A stretch of DNA of 64,000 bases from Cellulomonas fimi ATCC 484 (lineage in GTDB: Bacteria; Actinomycetota; Actinomycetes; Actinomycetales; Cellulomonadaceae). The notes below the pieces were generated by a model that worked only from the letters and a program-made list of their open reading frames with translations, was not told the DNA's origin and made no database searches. The DNA is taken from NCBI RefSeq assembly GCF_000212695.1, contig NC_015514.1, positions 4,154,001 through 4,218,000 of the forward strand, in the 5' to 3' direction. Position numbers and translations under genes: made by a program. How positions within the stretch are numbered: the stretch's first letter is position 1; each line of letters begins with the position of its first letter. Shown piece by piece: positions 56,061 to 64,000 of this stretch.

Positions 56061-57098
56061 TCAGCGCTTCTCGACGAGGTACAGGTGCTCGTGCACGGGC
56101 CCGTCACGGCCGCCGTTCGACCGGAACCGCCCGCGCGGGCGCTCCAGCCGGGTCACGCGCCCGTGCTCGTCGAGCGTCTCCCGGACCCGGTCCGGCGGGA
56201 CCACCCCGTCCTCGCTGTAGGAGACGACGACGAGCGGCACCTCGAGCCGCTTCACCGTGTCGCTCAGCGCCTGCCGCGCGCGCCGGTAGGAGCAGAAGTC
56301 GGAGCGCGCGTCGGACCAGTCGCGCAGGCCGCCGAGGCCGGCGGGCTCCGGGTCGTCCTCGCGCGCGATCGTCTCCGGGATGTGGAACACGCCCGCGTAC
56401 TGGCGCTTCGTGTACGGCGGGTCCAGGTAGACGACGTCCGCCTCGATCGTCGCGGCCAGGTCCTCGACCGCCCCCTGCGCGACGCGGTGCCCCGCACCCG
56501 GACCGCGGTCGGGCGCCCGCGGTGTCGGCGTGAACGTGAGCCTGCCCGCCGCGGCCGGGTTGAGGTCGGCCCGGTAGAAGCCGTACGTGCCGGCGACGTT
56601 CGCGACCGTGTTCACCGCGCGGACGAGGTCGTGCAGCAGCAGGTCGACGGCCGCGTCGGGCATCCCGGCGGCCCGCCACTCGCGCAGCGTGCGACGGGCG
56701 GCGTCGATCCGGCCCGCGTTCTCGGGCGTGAAGTACCGGCGCGGGCGTGACCCGTTGGCGGGCGTGCCGGCCATGCCGTACTCGCGGGCGAACAGGCCGT
56801 CCTCGGGGGGCAGCGCGTCGAGCGCCGCGAGCGCGTCCGCGTACGTGCCGACCGGCGCGAAGCCGACCTCGTCGTCGAACGTCGCGTCGACCAGCAGCCG
56901 GGCGCGCGCGTGCAGCGTCGGGAACCGCAGCAGGTCCGCGGCGAGCACGCGGTAGCCGCGGTCGGCGAGCTCGCGCGAGACGGCGGCCGTGCCGCACATG
57001 GGGTCCGCGACCGTCGCACCGGCGGGCACGCGCGTCGCGATCGCGTCGACGACCCAGCCCGCGAGCCTGGCCTTGTTGCCGAGGTACCGGTACGCCAC
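56061..57098 (-). CDS. D12-class/Dam-like DNA adenine methyltransferase
   Basis: The 345-residue enzyme has KARLAGWVVDAI, the SAM-binding VADPMCGTAAVSREL and catalytic VYLDPPYTKRQYAG, the motif order (I before IV) of D12-class N6-adenine methyltransferases. GTG 57098 has GGGAGG upstream. A 12-bp perfect hairpin lies just before its ribosome-binding site. It is convergent with the type III-like methyltransferase. Recognition sequence and partner endonuclease are unknown. Confidence 0.87.
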   Translation of the reverse strand: MAYRYLGNKARLAGWVVDAIATRVPAGATVADPMCGTAAVSRELADRGYRVLAADLLRFPTLHARARLLVDATFDDEVGFAPVGTYADALAALDALPPEDGLFAREYGMAGTPANGSRPRRYFTPENAGRIDAARRTLREWRAAGMPDAAVDLLLHDLVRAVNTVANVAGTYGFYRADLNPAAAGRLTFTPTPRAPDRGPGAGHRVAQGAVEDLAATIEADVVYLDPPYTKRQYAGVFHIPETIAREDDPEPAGLGGLRDWSDARSDFCSYRRARQALSDTVKRLEVPLVVVSYSEDGVVPPDRVRETLDEHGRVTRLERPRGRFRSNGGRDGPVHEHLYLVEKR

Positions 57099-57108
57099 CG
57101 CACCTCCC

Positions 57109-57139
57109 GTCCTGCGGCCGACAGGTCCGGCCGCAGGAC
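57109..57139. promoter_or_regulatory. 12-bp inverted repeat directly upstream of the Dam-like gene
   Basis: 57109-57120 pairs perfectly with 57128-57139 around a seven-base loop. On the minus strand the stem ends next to the GGGAGG ribosome-binding site. It could be an operator or an RNA hairpin controlling translation. Confidence 0.65.
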
Positions 57140-57147
57140 GATTGTGC

Positions 57148-57187
57148 CGTCACCCTCCGTCACCCTCCGTCACCCTCCGTCGACCTC
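57148..57187. repeat. 10-bp tandem repeat, four copies
   Basis: CGTCACCCTC is repeated at 57148, 57158 and 57168, with a divergent fourth copy. It lies in the 309-base gap between the Dam-like gene and the AIM24 operon. No gene is seen in that gap; a -10-like TAGGCT at 57322-57327 may belong to the AIM24 promoter. Confidence 0.85.
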
Positions 57188-57407
57188 CGCGGAGACCGCG
57201 CGCAGCGCACGAACGACGTGCGCACCGACGGCGTGCCCGTCCGGGGCACCGGCGCACACGCGATCGGGCGAATCACCCACCCGCACCCCGGATCGTGCAC
57301 CGCGGCGCCCCGCCGCACCGTTAGGCTCCCGGCGACCGGACGCCGCGGCCCAGGGCCGCACCAGGCGTCACCGGGGCCCGTCGGGCCTGACACCACAAAG
57401 GGGAGCC

Positions 57408-58025
57408 GTGGCCGTCCTCACCGCGGACAAGAAGGTCCTGCACGCCGACCTGCAGGGCGACTCGCTCCGGGCCGCGTCCGGCTCGATGGTCGCCTACACC
57501 GGCAAGGTCGAGTTCAAGTCCGCCGGCATGGGCGGCGGCGGCGGGCTCCGCGCCGCGCTCAAGCAGCGGGTCGCGGGCGAGTCGATCTCGCTCATGACGT
57601 GCTCCGGCGCCGGGCGCGTCTACCTCGCGCAGGACGCGATGGACGTCACCGTCGTGCACCTCCAGAACGACCGGCTCACCGTCGAGTCCGACCACATCCT
57701 CGCCGTCACCGACGGGCTCCAGCTCGACGTGCAGTTCTCCGGCCTGCGCGGCATGACGTCCGGCCAGGGCCTGGCGACCACCACCGTCACCGGCACCGGC
57801 CAGTGCGCGATCATCTCCGACGGCCCGCTGATCGCGCTCGCCGTGAACCCGGGCGAGCCGCTCGTCGTCGACCCCGACGTCTACGTCGCCGGCACCGGCC
57901 AGACGCAGATGAGCCTCGTGTCCGGCGTGTCCTGGCGGTCGCTCGTCGGCGAGGACGGCGGCGAGCCGTTCTCCCTGCGCTTCGAGGGCCAGGGCACCGT
58001 CTACATCCAGCCGGCCGAGCGCTGA
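57408..58025 (+). CDS. AIM24-family protein 1
   Basis: The 205-residue protein has the AIM24 beta-sandwich look: LHADLQGDSLRAASGSMVAY, GAGRVYLAQDAMDVTVVHLQ, LTVESDHILAVT, TTTVTGTGQCAIISDGPLIA and EGQGTVYIQPAE. GTG 57408 has GGGGAG six bases upstream. It is the first of three tandem paralogues. Bacterial AIM24/TIGR00266 proteins have no settled function. Confidence 0.87.
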   Translation: MAVLTADKKVLHADLQGDSLRAASGSMVAYTGKVEFKSAGMGGGGGLRAALKQRVAGESISLMTCSGAGRVYLAQDAMDVTVVHLQNDRLTVESDHILAVTDGLQLDVQFSGLRGMTSGQGLATTTVTGTGQCAIISDGPLIALAVNPGEPLVVDPDVYVAGTGQTQMSLVSGVSWRSLVGEDGGEPFSLRFEGQGTVYIQPAER

Positions 58026-58036
58026 GGGGCACCGGA

Positions 58037-58678
58037 ATGCCGTTCGAGAAGGTCAACAGCAAGGTCGTCCGCATCCCCGTCACGCCGCAGAACGCCGTCC
58101 TCGCACGGCGCGGCGCGATGCTCGGGTACAGCGGCCAGGTCGCGTTCCGCCCCATCTCCGGGCAGGGCCACGGCGTCGGCGGCATGGTCGGCGCCGCGAT
58201 GTCCGGCGAGTCCAACCCGATGATGGCGACCGAGGGCAACGGGTCCGTGCTCTACGGGTTCCGGGGGCTGCACGTCACCGTCATCGACCTCACGGGCGAC
58301 TCGCTCACCGTCGAGGCCGACCGCGTCCTCGCGCACGACGCGCACCTGCAGACGTCCGTGGAGTTCATCGGCCAGGGCGGCGTCCGCTCCGCCGTCCGCG
58401 GCGCGATGACCGGGCAGGGCCTGTTCACCACCCGCATCTCCGGCCAGGGGTCCGTGGCCGTGCTCTCGCACGGCGGCACGTTCCCGCTGCAGCTCAACGG
58501 CGACACCGTCGGCGTCGACCCGCAGGCCTACGTCGGGCACACCGGCGCGCTCAACGTCGACCTCAAGGCCTCCGTCGGGCTGCGCGACCTCGTCGGACGC
58601 GGCTCCGGCGAGGCGTTCCAGCTCCACGTGTCCGGCCACGGCACGGTGTACGTCCAGGCCTCGGAGGAGAAGTTCTGA
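58037..58678 (+). CDS. AIM24-family protein 2
   Basis: The 213-residue paralogue has KVVRIPVTPQNAVLARRGAM, GSVLYGFRGLHVTVIDL, LTVEADRVLAHD, GQGLFTTRISGQGSVAVLSH and GHGTVYVQASEEKF. It starts 12 bases after the first gene (GAGGGG upstream) and its stop shares a base with the next start (TGATG). The three products could form a hetero-oligomer. Confidence 0.87.
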   Translation: MPFEKVNSKVVRIPVTPQNAVLARRGAMLGYSGQVAFRPISGQGHGVGGMVGAAMSGESNPMMATEGNGSVLYGFRGLHVTVIDLTGDSLTVEADRVLAHDAHLQTSVEFIGQGGVRSAVRGAMTGQGLFTTRISGQGSVAVLSHGGTFPLQLNGDTVGVDPQAYVGHTGALNVDLKASVGLRDLVGRGSGEAFQLHVSGHGTVYVQASEEKF

Positions 58679-59433
58679 TGATCAGCGGCATCGACACCAC
58701 GATCCTCGACGCGCGCACCCTGCCGGTGAACGACAACGTCAACCCGTACGCGTTCTCGATCGACCTCAACGGCGAGTGGTTCACGTCCAAGGGCGCGATG
58801 ATCGCGTACTACGGGAACATCGACTTCTCCGGCGTCAGCGCGTACGCGTCGCGTGCCGCCTGGGTCGCCGCCCGGTTCTCCTCGCCCCTGTACGCGCAGG
58901 ACTGGGTCGTCGCGTCCGGCCACGGCAAGCTCGTCATCGGCGACCGTGGCAACGACATCAACTCGTACGACCTCGAGGCCGGCAACCTCACGATCAAGCA
59001 GACCAACCTGCTCGCGTTCGAGACCGGCCTCGAGCTCAAGCAGTCGATCGTCCCCGGCTTCGTGACGCTCATCGGCACCGGCAAGTTCCTGGCCTCGTCC
59101 AACGGGCCGGTGATCTTCGTCGAGCCGCCGTTCCGGGCCGACCCCGAGGCGCTGCTCGGCTGGGCCGACTGCCCGTCGCCCAGCCACCACTACGACTACA
59201 ACTGGATGGCGCAGTCGCTCGTCGCCGGCATCCAGGGCATGTTCGGCCGCCAGTCCGGCGAGGAGCGCCAGTTCGACTTCACCGGCGCCGGCACCGTCCT
59301 GCTCCAGTCGTCCGAGGTGCAGCGGCACGACCCGGCCCTCGTCCGCATGATCGAGGCGCAGACGCAGATGCTCGACAACCGCTCCGCCGGCCAGCTCGGC
59401 CAGCGCCTGGTCGCCCGCTCGCAGCAGCCCTGA
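58678..59433 (+). CDS. AIM24-family protein 3
   Basis: The 251-residue paralogue is longer and more divergent. NPYAFSIDLNGEWFTSKGAM, GNLTIKQTNLLAFE, IGTGKFLASSNGPVIFV and GAGTVLLQSSEV match the fold. A C-terminal extension (VRMIEAQTQMLDNRSAGQLG) is helical and Gln-rich and absent in the other two. ATG 58678 overlaps the second gene's stop. Confidence 0.85.
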   Translation: MISGIDTTILDARTLPVNDNVNPYAFSIDLNGEWFTSKGAMIAYYGNIDFSGVSAYASRAAWVAARFSSPLYAQDWVVASGHGKLVIGDRGNDINSYDLEAGNLTIKQTNLLAFETGLELKQSIVPGFVTLIGTGKFLASSNGPVIFVEPPFRADPEALLGWADCPSPSHHYDYNWMAQSLVAGIQGMFGRQSGEERQFDFTGAGTVLLQSSEVQRHDPALVRMIEAQTQMLDNRSAGQLGQRLVARSQQP

Positions 59434-59503
59434 CCGCCCGCCGGCGGCGTGGCGGGGACCTCCCGCACGCCGCCGGCTGCGGCGACCTCCGACCTCGGCC
59501 GGC

Positions 59504-60283
59504 TCACAGCCGGACGGTGGCCGCTCCCGTGCTGCCATCCGCGAAGGTGAGCTCGAGGTCGACGCCACGGGTGCTCGCGTCCAACAGCTCGTCACCGGGA
59601 TACCACAGGACGAACCGGCCGTCGCCGACCGTCGCGGTCACGACACCGACCGTCGGGCTGACGAGCCGGACCGCCGCGACCTCGTCGCCCGCGATCCCGG
59701 CGACCAGCGACAGCTCGCCCGCCGACGTCGCGCCGACGCCGAGATCGGTGGCCGTCACCTCGCGCGGCCCGGGTGACGCGACGAGCGCCGTGCCGACCGA
59801 CCCGAGCATGGTGTCGAACAGCCCGGCAGACCCGTCGTCGACGCACAGGCCCGAGAATCCCCCGTCCCCCGCGAGGACCACGGTCGTCCACGTGCCGCGC
59901 TGCTCGGCGACGGCGACCCGGGCGGAGTCGAGCGCGGCGTCGTCGTCCGCCGCGTCCCGCAGGCGGTCGCGGCACGCCTCGCCTGCGTCCGCGCGCTGCA
60001 CCCCGGTCGCGACCGTGGCCTGCGGCGTCCAGGTCGCGTAGGCGGTGTCCCCACCCGTGAGCGGCGGCGCGAGGACACCGCCGACGGCGAGCGCCGCGAT
60101 CCCACCGGCCGCGACCGCGACGCGTCGGAGTCGGTGGGACCGGGTGGGCACGGGCGCGGGAGCCGGGGGGTCGGCGCGCAGGATGCGCTCGACGGCCGCG
60201 CGGGCGCGTGGCGAGCGGGGGTCCGGGTGCGGGTCCGCCACGTCCAGGTCGTGGAGCAGCGTGAGGTGGTCGTGGTGCGTCAT
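59504..60283 (-). CDS. single-pass membrane protein, likely anti-sigma or sigma-associated
   Basis: The 259-residue protein starts HHDHLTLLHDLDVADPHPDPRSP, then has one hydrophobic span (about 52-72, VAVAAGGIAALAVGGVLAPP) and a mostly beta extracytoplasmic domain (VATGVQRADAGEACRDRLRD, VLAGDGGFSGLCVDD) with two Cys. ATG 60283 overlaps the ECF sigma stop (ATGA). This layout is common for actinobacterial sigma partners, but the classical zinc anti-sigma motif HX3CX2C is absent, so anti-sigma activity is inferred. Confidence 0.72.
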   Translation of the reverse strand: MTHHDHLTLLHDLDVADPHPDPRSPRARAAVERILRADPPAPAPVPTRSHRLRRVAVAAGGIAALAVGGVLAPPLTGGDTAYATWTPQATVATGVQRADAGEACRDRLRDAADDDAALDSARVAVAEQRGTWTTVVLAGDGGFSGLCVDDGSAGLFDTMLGSVGTALVASPGPREVTATDLGVGATSAGELSLVAGIAGDEVAAVRLVSPTVGVVTATVGDGRFVLWYPGDELLDASTRGVDLELTFADGSTGAATVRL

Positions 60284-60840
60284 CGGGTCGAGGTCCTTTC
60301 CGGTGCCCGGGCCGGTGCTCCGGTCGCAGGGAGGTGTCCGAGGTGTGCGCGCAGCGCGCGTCGTGCGCGGCTGAGACGGAGCCGGTACGCGACGGGCGAG
60401 ATCCCGAGGACCTGTGCGGCGTGCGGGGCGTCGACCCCGTCGAGGACCGCGAGCGCGAGCGCCTCCTGGTGCGTGGGCGAGAGCAGCCGCCACGCACGGG
60501 CCAGGTCCACCCGCCGCGCGACGAGATCGGCGTCGTCGTCGGGCCCGCGCGGCACGGCCGCCTCGTGCGCGACACGGACAGCGAGCGCCTCGCGGCGTTG
60601 GTCGCCGCGGCGTCGGTTGAGCATCACGTGCCGGGCGATGCCGAACAGCCACGCCCGCGCGTCGTCGGCCGCGGCCGGGACCTCGTCGAGCCGGCGCCAC
60701 GCCACGAGGAACGTGTCCTCCGCGACGTCCTCGCCGTGGTCCGGCCCGGCGCGGCGCTGAGCGAACCGCACGACGTCGGCGTACGCCTGCTCGTAGAGCG
60801 CGACGAACGTCGTGCGGGCCTCCGGTGGGTCGTCCTTCAT
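60280..60840 (-). CDS. ECF RNA polymerase sigma factor
   Basis: The 186-residue protein has sigma region 2 (YADVVRFAQRRAGPDHGEDV, TFLVAWRRLDEVP) and region 4 (LLSPTHQEALALAVLDGV, AAQVLGISPVAYRLRLSRAR). ATG 60840 has CAGGAG upstream. Its stop overlaps the membrane-protein gene, so the pair is coupled. No target is known. It is divergent from a LacI-type regulator. Confidence 0.92.
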   Translation of the reverse strand: MKDDPPEARTTFVALYEQAYADVVRFAQRRAGPDHGEDVAEDTFLVAWRRLDEVPAAADDARAWLFGIARHVMLNRRRGDQRREALAVRVAHEAAVPRGPDDDADLVARRVDLARAWRLLSPTHQEALALAVLDGVDAPHAAQVLGISPVAYRLRLSRARRALRAHLGHLPATGAPARAPERTSTR

Positions 60841-60983
60841 ACCCGGCTCCTGTCCGGCACGTGCTCGAGTGTGTCGCACCTGGACGGCGGACCGGCGACG
60901 CTCCTCGGGGAGCGGCCACCACGGCACTGGACACGCGACTAGGGTGGGCGCGCAGTCGTGCGGGCGTCGGGGAGGAGAGCACC

Positions 60984-61970
60984 GTGGCGCGGGTGACCAG
61001 TGCGGACGTCGCGCGGGAGAGCGGCGTCTCGCGGACGACCGTGTCGTACGTGCTCAACGCCAAGGACGGCGTCGTCATCACCGACGCGACCCGGCAGCGC
61101 GTGCTCGACGCCGCCGCCCGGCTCGGGTACACCCCCTCCGCCGCGGCCCGGACCCTGCGCTCCGGCCGGAGCGACCTCGTCCTGTGCGTGCTGCCCGACT
61201 GGACCGTCGGCCCCGTGATCGACACGCTCATCGACCACCTCACGACCGCGCTCGCCGAGCACGGGCTGTCCGTGCTGGTGCACAGCGGGCGCGGCAAGGG
61301 ATCGCTGGCCGACCTCTGGCGCGCGGTCACGCCGTGCGCGGTCCTGGGCCTGGCGCCCTTCGACGAGGCCGACACGCACGCGATGCGGCAGGCCGGCATC
61401 CCGGTCGTGGGCACCGCTCTCGACGAGGACCCGCACCCCGAGATCTTCTCCGTCCCGCAGGCCGACATCGGCGGGCTGCAGGTCGAGCACCTGGCCGAGC
61501 GCGGGCACCGGGTCCTCGCGTACGCCGCACCGAGCGACGACCGCCTCGCCGCGTTCGCGGACCGCCGCCTCGCGGGTGCGCGGGCGGTGTGCGAGCGGCT
61601 GGGCCTGCCGGAGCCCCGGGTCGCGCCCGTGGACCTCGACGTCGCGTCCGCCGTGGCGGCGGTCCGCCAGTGGCGTTCGGGCGACGACCCCGTCACGGCC
61701 GTGGCGGCCTACAACGACGAGGTCGCGCTGGCCGTCCTCGCGGGGCTGCGCGCGGAGGGCCTGCGCGTCCCCGACGACGTCGCCGTCATCGGCGTCGACG
61801 ACATCTCCGCCGCGCGCCTCGCCGCTCCGGCGCTCACGACCGTCTGGCAGGCGATCGACGCGCAGGCGTCCTACCTCGCGGCGTCGGTGCTCACGGCGCT
61901 GGGCCTGGCCCACGACCCCCCGCAGCGCACGAGCGACGTCTTCCACGTCGTCCAGCGCGAGTCGACCTGA
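60984..61970 (+). CDS. LacI-family transcriptional regulator
   Basis: The 328-residue protein has the N-terminal HTH (TSADVARESGVSRTTVSYVL) and hinge (AARLGYTPSAAARTLRSGRS), then a periplasmic-binding-like sugar-binding domain (VAAYNDEVALAVLAGLRAEG, VIGVDDISAARLAAPALTT). GTG 60984 has GGGGAGG ten bases upstream. No carbohydrate operon adjoins it except the GH81 gene on the opposite strand. Whether it binds the CebR-like box at 12763 is unknown. Confidence 0.93.
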   Translation: MARVTSADVARESGVSRTTVSYVLNAKDGVVITDATRQRVLDAAARLGYTPSAAARTLRSGRSDLVLCVLPDWTVGPVIDTLIDHLTTALAEHGLSVLVHSGRGKGSLADLWRAVTPCAVLGLAPFDEADTHAMRQAGIPVVGTALDEDPHPEIFSVPQADIGGLQVEHLAERGHRVLAYAAPSDDRLAAFADRRLAGARAVCERLGLPEPRVAPVDLDVASAVAAVRQWRSGDDPVTAVAAYNDEVALAVLAGLRAEGLRVPDDVAVIGVDDISAARLAAPALTTVWQAIDAQASYLAASVLTALGLAHDPPQRTSDVFHVVQREST

Positions 61971-62107
61971 CGCCGACCTCCGTCGTCGGCCGGCGCCGAC
62001 AGCGGCTCCCTCCCTTCCCCCGTCGACGACGTGACCGCCGACCGGTCCCGGACGCCGGGACGGCCGTCAGGCGGGTCGCGGCGGCGCGCGGCCGCACCGT
62101 GACGACG

Positions 62108-62147
62108 AGGGCGCACCCGCCGGTGTGGAGCCCGGCGGGTGCGCCCT
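62108..62147. terminator. strong hairpin terminator between LacI and GH81 genes
   Basis: A perfect 15-bp stem (62108-62122 with 62133-62147) closes a ten-base loop between two convergent genes and can end both. Confidence 0.88.
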
Positions 62148-62183
62148 GCGGGTGCGGCCGCCTGGAGGCGGTCGCGGGGCGGT

Positions 62184-64000
62184 CTACTGGAAGGTGAGCC
62201 AGTTGACGTTGACGAAGTCGGCCGGCTGGCCGGACTCGAACGTCAGGTAGACCGTGTGGGTGCCCGTCACGCCCGTGATGTTGGTCGGGACGGTGCGCCA
62301 CGTCTGCCAGCCGCCGGTGTTGGCGATCGCGAAGCTGCCGACGGGGGCGGCCGTGAGGCTGTCGAGCCGCACCACGACGAGACCGCTGGCCCCGTTGCCG
62401 ACACCGGAGGCGACCCGCGCGCTGAACTGGGTGCGCGGGGTGCTGCCGAAGGCGACGCCGTCGAACCGGAGGTGGTCGCCGTTGGCGATCCACGCGACGT
62501 TCTGCCCGCCGTCGACGTCCTGCGTGGTCTCGACGGCCACCCCGGACATCCCGCTGTAGGCCTCGGCCTGGATGCGCGACGTCGCGTCCACGCCGGTCGA
62601 GCCGGCCGACGTGGTGACGCTGACGGCGCCGGAGGTGCCGGACCGGTTGCCGGCCGCGTCGTAGGCGCGCACCGCGAACGTGTACGCGGTCGACGGGGAC
62701 AGCCCGGTGGCCGTGTAGGTCCGGCTGCTCGTGGTCCCGACGACGGTGCCGTTGCGCAGCACCTCGTAGCCGGTGACGCCGACGTTGTCCGTCGACGCGT
62801 TCCACGCGAGCGTCGTCGCGGACGACGTGGTGCCCGACGCGGCGAGCCCGGACGGCGTGGACGGTGCCGTGGCGTCACCGGCCCCGGCGGTGGTCGTCAC
62901 GGAGACGGACCCCGAGGTGCCGGACCGGTTGCCGGCCGCGTCGTACGCCCGGACGGCGAACGTGTACGCGGTCGACGGCGAGAGCCCGGTCGCGGTGTAG
63001 GTCGTGCCGGTCGCGGTGCCGACGACGGTCCCGTTGCGGAGCACCTCGTACCCGGTGACGCCGACGTTGTCGGTCGAGGCCGACCACGAGAGCGACGTCG
63101 CGGTCGACGTCGTCCCGGACGCGGCCAGGCCCGCCGGGGTCGACGGCGCGCTGGTGTCGCCTCCGCCGGTGCCACCCGTCGAGCTCGCGACGGAACGCGC
63201 CGGCACCTGGAGCGTGACCCCGTTGGAGAACGTCACGGTCGTCGCCGTGCCGCTCATGTTGGCGGCCTGGTAGGTCCGCACGCCGTTCTTGACGAACACC
63301 GCGTGCAGCGGGGTGTTCGCGGTGACGGTGCGGTCGACGGTCCCGAGGCCGGACAGGTTCTTCAGCCAGTAGAACGTGTGGGCCCGGGACTCGCCCTCCT
63401 CGACGGCGTACGAGCCGGCCTGCGCGCGGAACTGCGACAGGGCAGTCGGGGCATCGGCGAGGGCCTGGAACTCCCAGAGGATGTCCTGCCAGACGGTGGC
63501 CGGGCCGCCGTTGTTGCGTTCGAGCTCGGTGAGGTTGCGGCCGATGTACGCGGGGTCGTAGCCGAGGTACAGGTGGCCCGCGGTGCTGGGCAGCAGGTTG
63601 ATGCCCTGGATCATCTCGGGCTCGGCGCTGAACCAGGTGGCGTAGGCGCCGCCGTCGCCCCACACCATGCCGACCGTGGAGTGGCCGAACGCGGCGGGGA
63701 ACGCCTCGTCGTCGGTGTCGAACCAGTAGTTCTCGATGGCCGACGCCTGCGTCGTGTACAGGTAGATGCCCAGGTCGCGGACCGTCTTGTCGCCCGTGGC
63801 CTGACCCCACTGGATCAGCCCGCTGGCGAAGTTCATGCCCTCGGACGACGACTCCTGGTTGTTGCCCGCGCCGAACGCACCGTGCCCGGAGGCCCAGTCG
63901 TGGCCGGCGTAGATGTCGAAGTCACGCAGGAACGGGAACCGGGTGTCGGTGCGGTCCCAGTTCGCCGCGTCCTTGATGACGGTGTCGACCATGCCGCCGT
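62184..64000 (-). CDS. GH81 endo-beta-1,3-glucanase with FN3 and CBM6 modules (5' part outside window)
   Basis: About 604 C-terminal residues are visible; the gene continues beyond base 64000. The catalytic part has DFDIYAGHDWASGHGAF and GNNQESSSEGMNF, the GH81 region containing conserved acidic residues. Two FN3 repeats follow with nearly identical text (VGVTGYEVLRNGTVVG, AYTFAVRAYDAAGNRSGTSG). The last 130 residues are a CBM6-like lectin (IQAEAYSGMSG, VNVNWLTFQ). It would be a secreted enzyme cutting fungal or plant beta-1,3-glucan. A terminator lies just after it. Confidence 0.92.
   Translation of the reverse strand, partial: GGMVDTVIKDAANWDRTDTRFPFLRDFDIYAGHDWASGHGAFGAGNNQESSSEGMNFASGLIQWGQATGDKTVRDLGIYLYTTQASAIENYWFDTDDEAFPAAFGHSTVGMVWGDGGAYATWFSAEPEMIQGINLLPSTAGHLYLGYDPAYIGRNLTELERNNGGPATVWQDILWEFQALADAPTALSQFRAQAGSYAVEEGESRAHTFYWLKNLSGLGTVDRTVTANTPLHAVFVKNGVRTYQAANMSGTATTVTFSNGVTLQVPARSVASSTGGTGGGDTSAPSTPAGLAASGTTSTATSLSWSASTDNVGVTGYEVLRNGTVVGTATGTTYTATGLSPSTAYTFAVRAYDAAGNRSGTSGSVSVTTTAGAGDATAPSTPSGLAASGTTSSATTLAWNASTDNVGVTGYEVLRNGTVVGTTSSRTYTATGLSPSTAYTFAVRAYDAAGNRSGTSGAVSVTTSAGSTGVDATSRIQAEAYSGMSGVAVETTQDVDGGQNVAWIANGDHLRFDGVAFGSTPRTQFSARVASGVGNGASGLVVVRLDSLTAAPVGSFAIANTGGWQTWRTVPTNITGVTGTHTVYLTFESGQPADFVNVNWLTFQ

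Overview
The window is very GC-rich bacterial chromosome with a strong GC third-position bias and GTG, ATG and occasional TTG starts. Many promoters lie 6-7 bases from the start codon. Gene content suggests an actinobacterium close to Cellulomonas and its relatives: a CHAT-NTPase protein, a secreted GH81 beta-1,3-glucanase with FN3 and CBM6 modules, a CebR-type operator, a class-E sortase (LAxTG) substrate, an actinobacterial SAM riboswitch and a tandem glycine riboswitch. It reads as core and near-core chromosome. I see no insertion sequence, integrase, CRISPR array, rRNA or tRNA.

Layout. 1-3129: 3' part of hrpA. 3228-6378: a drug-export ABC pair divergent from an unusual coiled-coil TetR regulator. 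6524-13067: tag, a SAM-riboswitch-controlled metF-metE unit, a MalY/PatB-type lyase and a 47-residue zinc protein. 13286-14039: a NUDIX hydrolase and an HTH-only LuxR protein. 14319-19049: glycine cleavage operon gcvP-gcvT-gcvH behind a tandem glycine riboswitch. 19871-28860: molybdenum cofactor genes in two blocks (mogA-moaE-moaA on +; moeZ, moeA, moaC, mobA, DUF6457, moaD on -) flanking a DosS-like haem-sensor kinase and a GNAT acetyltransferase. 28948-32734: a zinc-ribbon protein, an aminotransferase, corA, a tyrosine phosphatase and a DUF1905 protein. 32837-39739: a wall-anchored phytase-esterase-like protein, a PadR/ABC exporter unit and map. 40053-46331: a CHAT-NTPase-helical-repeat protein with small neighbours, a VanZ-like protein and a dehalogenase-like hydrolase. 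46391-50018: an HxlR regulator, a YqeY-like protein, a small alarmone synthetase, a class II aldolase and two small genes. 50196-54341: nirBD and an SQR-like flavoprotein. 54526-57098: a nucleotide-binding-like protein and two DNA methyltransferases. 57408-61970: three tandem AIM24 genes, an ECF sigma with a membrane partner, and a LacI regulator. 62184-64000: the C-terminal part of the GH81 enzyme.

Main points from the hunt. (1) A DosS/DosT-like kinase keeps the haem-ligand His and distal Tyr at the right spacing. DosR/DevR-like boxes (GGGNCNWAGGNCCC) lie upstream of it and of several other units, including nirB with one mismatch. (2) The leader of map can fold into a three-way junction with a GNRA hairpin loop that could kiss another loop. 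A 12-codon ORF with a perfect Shine-Dalgarno lies just upstream. (3) A 1,363-residue CHAT protease-P-loop-helical protein resembles NLR-like defence or cell-death proteins. (4) A one-mismatch parS site lies inside moaE. (5) About twelve genes share a -10 hexamer 6-7 bases from the start codon, indicating leaderless mRNAs. (6) Three genes carry short tandem repeats that start at the stop codon.

The biology is coherent for a facultative anaerobe that degrades polysaccharides: molybdenum cofactor, nitrite reduction, a haem redox sensor, one-carbon/methionine/glycine metabolism under riboswitches, and secreted glucanase. All functional calls rest on motifs and known families read by eye; no database search was possible.
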